Assembly (NCBI GenBank): GCA_001630475.1 | Contig: KV419398.1 | Coordinates: 905,825-969,824 of the forward strand | Length of the DNA stretch: 64,000 nucleotides | Direction of reading: 5' to 3' | Source: Sistotremastrum niveocremeum HHB9708 | Taxonomy: Eukaryota > Basidiomycota > Agaricomycetes > Sistotremastrales > Sistotremastraceae | In this document: positions 62,320 through 64,000 of the stretch, in pieces | Layout of the letters: each line of letters opens with the position of its first letter | Numbering within the stretch: the first letter of the stretch is position 1 | The notes under the pieces: generated by a model | Seen by the model: only the letters and a program-made list of their open reading frames with translations | Databases searched by the model: none | Told to the model about the DNA's origin: nothing | Program-made: the position numbers and the translations under genes

Positions 62320-62480
62320 GTTGGAAGATGCTGAGAGTCACTCCTATGAGCTAAAGAAGCAGACGGATTTCGTTTCGTGCCTGCCTCCACTCGACCGAGG
62401 CCTTCGTTTTGTTTGTTCGGACCAAACAACGCTCATTGCATCTGCTAGTTTCATTCGATCAGCCTCTGCCCGCTGACAAG

Positions 62481-63022
62481 ATGAGGCCATCACTAGTCGC
62501 CAGAGGCGATATGCCTGGAGGTATGCCAGCCCCATTTGTGTCAATTCATGGCGTCATATCTGATAATCCACGCTAGGCAAACACTACGTATGCTCCTACT
62601 CTTCAATCACCTCGATAAAAATGTTCACTAACATTAACCGTTAGATTGGTTGGTGGGGAGATATGGGTGGTCCCAAGCAGAAGGGGATAATTCAATACTG
62701 TACGTCGAATCTTCGGTTCGCTACTTATCCCAACTGAATGGTCGTCTTATCAGCTCTGTCACCGTTCAAGCAGCGAGCATTCAAAGGTGCTCTGACTGGC
62801 TATGTCTTCAACGGTTATCGTCGGTTGGCAGGCCATTTCCCTTATTTCATCCTTCCTGTGGTCATCGGTCAGTTTTGAGCTTCAGTGTCTCCGACATAGC
62901 CGATGAACTTGACAACCGTGCCAGGCTACACCACATACACCTGGGCCAGTGACAAGTATCACTGGCTGAACAGCAAGGAAGGACATCAGTGGACTGCAGC
63001 ACACGAAAGCGGCGAGCATTAG
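62481..63022 (+). CDS. QCR8: cytochrome bc1 complex subunit 8 (QCR8)
   Basis: Small inner-membrane subunit of respiratory complex III. Five exons (62481-62520, 62577-62587, 62645-62699, 62754-62867, 62925-63022) join in phase to 105 residues. The product reads [40 protein letters not shown] and KQRAFKGALTGYVFNGYRRL, then the membrane helix FPYFILPVVIGYTTYTWASD and WLNSKEGHQWTAAHESGEH. The second exon is only 11 nt (codes for most of GKHY), and the family sequence reads through correctly only when it is included. It shares a 161-bp promoter region with CstF-64. Confidence 0.94.
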
Positions 63023-63482
63023 AAGAATGTGGCAATATAGATCCTCAAAAGCAGTCTTGTATGTCGACTCAATCGTTATTATTCATGCATACAGCCTCTT
63101 TCGACAACCAAAGTGTCTCCATGAGGATAGCGGTGGAAACCTGTCTATTCCTTGGTAGAAGATTATCTCACGTCTGCGTATACTACTTCACCAAGTTCAT
63201 GCGCACACCTCGCCGTCAGTCTTCGGATGCTTGGACTCCAACGTATGACAGATTTTGTGATGGTCTATGAAACGGATATATGTCAAGTGATGTTACAGGA
63301 TGGGTGCGAGATATGTAGCTATGTGAACAGCATTGGGCTCGGATATGCATGTGTGGGTCAAGAAAGCGAAAGCGAAATGAAAGCGAGAAATCGGATTTGG
63401 CCTGGCCTGGCATCCGGAGGAAGATCCAAATATTACGAATAAATATGTTCCGGCGGATAACATTCCAAGACAGGACGGCAGA
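63023..63482. other. intergenic region after QCR8
   Basis: Convergent 3' flanks of QCR8 and the right-edge gene. No feature recognised. Confidence 0.5.
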
Positions 63483-64000
63483 TCACAAGAATACTTTGGG
63501 CGTCATGTTCACTTGAGCCCATAATTTCGCAACCCGCCGTTGGGCATCTTGAAATTCGTTGTATTCATGCTCGTCTCCGTCGAAGTGGCACTCAATGTAG
63601 AGCTTTCTCATTTCCTCAGTCGACGGAAGCGCATTGTCCGGGAAAGTTTTGCCGTAGATCGTCACAAAACCTGAACAAACCGCTTTAATGCCGATTTCAC
63701 TTTATGTCATATCTGAAACTCACTTTTACACCAGAAGTTCATCGAGGTGGCAAGATGAAACAATTCGGCGCATGAAAAGTGGGATAGAGCTGGTTCAATC
63801 GATCCCTGCGGTGGTGATTCTGCGCGTGGACGAGGACATTTATGGCGAGAGGAAGCATGGGAAAAGCCAACAATTCGGAAAGCGTGGCCTCTTGATACAA
63901 CGCTGCTTCCCGTTAGATTCCCATGATGCACTTCCATATCATGGAGCACAGAGGCAAGTCTAAATAGCTCGTCCCTGGTAACAAGATTAACCATATAAAG
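63483..64000 (-). CDS. kinase-like protein, 3' part only (cut by window edge)
   Basis: Two exons are visible: the frame is open from the window edge to about 63722, then joins after a GTGAGT intron to an exon ending at TGA 63483. The residues LASVLHDMEVHHGNLTGSSV followed by FRIVGFSHASS resemble the catalytic loop and following strand of fungal phosphotransferase-like proteins (typically HGDLxxxNV...IDF). The catalytic Asp would be Asn here (H-G-N-L), and the metal-binding Asp of the DFG-like site is replaced by G-F. The C-terminus reads ECHFDGDEHEYNEFQDAQRR and ends NMTPKVFL. Because the N-terminal part is missing, the family call is weak. Confidence 0.5.

Noticed and set aside
1-64000. Search for transposons, LTR or virus-like elements, CRISPR arrays and secondary-metabolite clusters
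   Set aside because: No reverse transcriptase, integrase, transposase, capsid, array of spaced repeats, or backbone synthase was recognised.

Overview
This window is nuclear DNA from a basidiomycete fungus, most likely a mushroom-forming Agaricomycete. It is gene-dense on both strands, with many short (about 45-70 nt) GT-AG introns. Its gene content is fungal: Atg1, a chitin synthase fused to a myosin motor, a CFEM GPI protein, a CAP59/CMT1-type GT69 glycosyltransferase and Rad6. Nothing prokaryotic, viral or CRISPR-like was seen, and I recognised no transposon. Exon joins were derived by hand from splice signals plus protein-family conservation.

Layout. 0.5-4.7 kb: biotin-protein ligase (-) and Rad6 (+) share a 104-bp promoter, followed by a promethin/LDAF1-like lipid-droplet membrane protein (-). 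5.9-10.8 kb: three tandem genes for secreted proteins built like the bacterial tungstate-binding protein TupA; the first is decayed and the other two look whole. 10.9-15 kb: mitochondrial ribosomal protein uL10m (+) and a large disordered coiled-coil protein (-). 15.7-25 kb: Atg1 kinase (-), a secreted polyamine-oxidase-like flavoenzyme (-), serine palmitoyltransferase LCB1 (+) and SURF6/Rrp14 (+). 26.3-32.5 kb: myosin-motor chitin synthase (-). 32.7-43.1 kb: PP2A activator PTPA (-), an orphan protein (+), the SFM1-type SPOUT methyltransferase (+), a bZIP factor (-) and a GT69 mannosyltransferase (-). 45.3-51.2 kb: CFEM GPI protein (-), ribosomal protein eL31 (+), and two tandem, strongly diverged multi-spanning membrane protein genes. 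51.8-64 kb: Vps15 (+), threonyl-tRNA synthetase (+), CstF-64/Rna15-like RNA-binding protein (-), QCR8 (+) and the 3' part of a kinase-like gene cut by the window edge (-).

Most genes are unlinked housekeeping functions; Atg1 and Vps15 both serve autophagy but lie 33 kb apart. The parts that stand out are the TupA-like secreted array, the diverged membrane-protein pair with preserved exon sizes, three probable GC-AG introns, 10- and 11-nt coding microexons, and a composite intron with an AG|GT junction in its middle.
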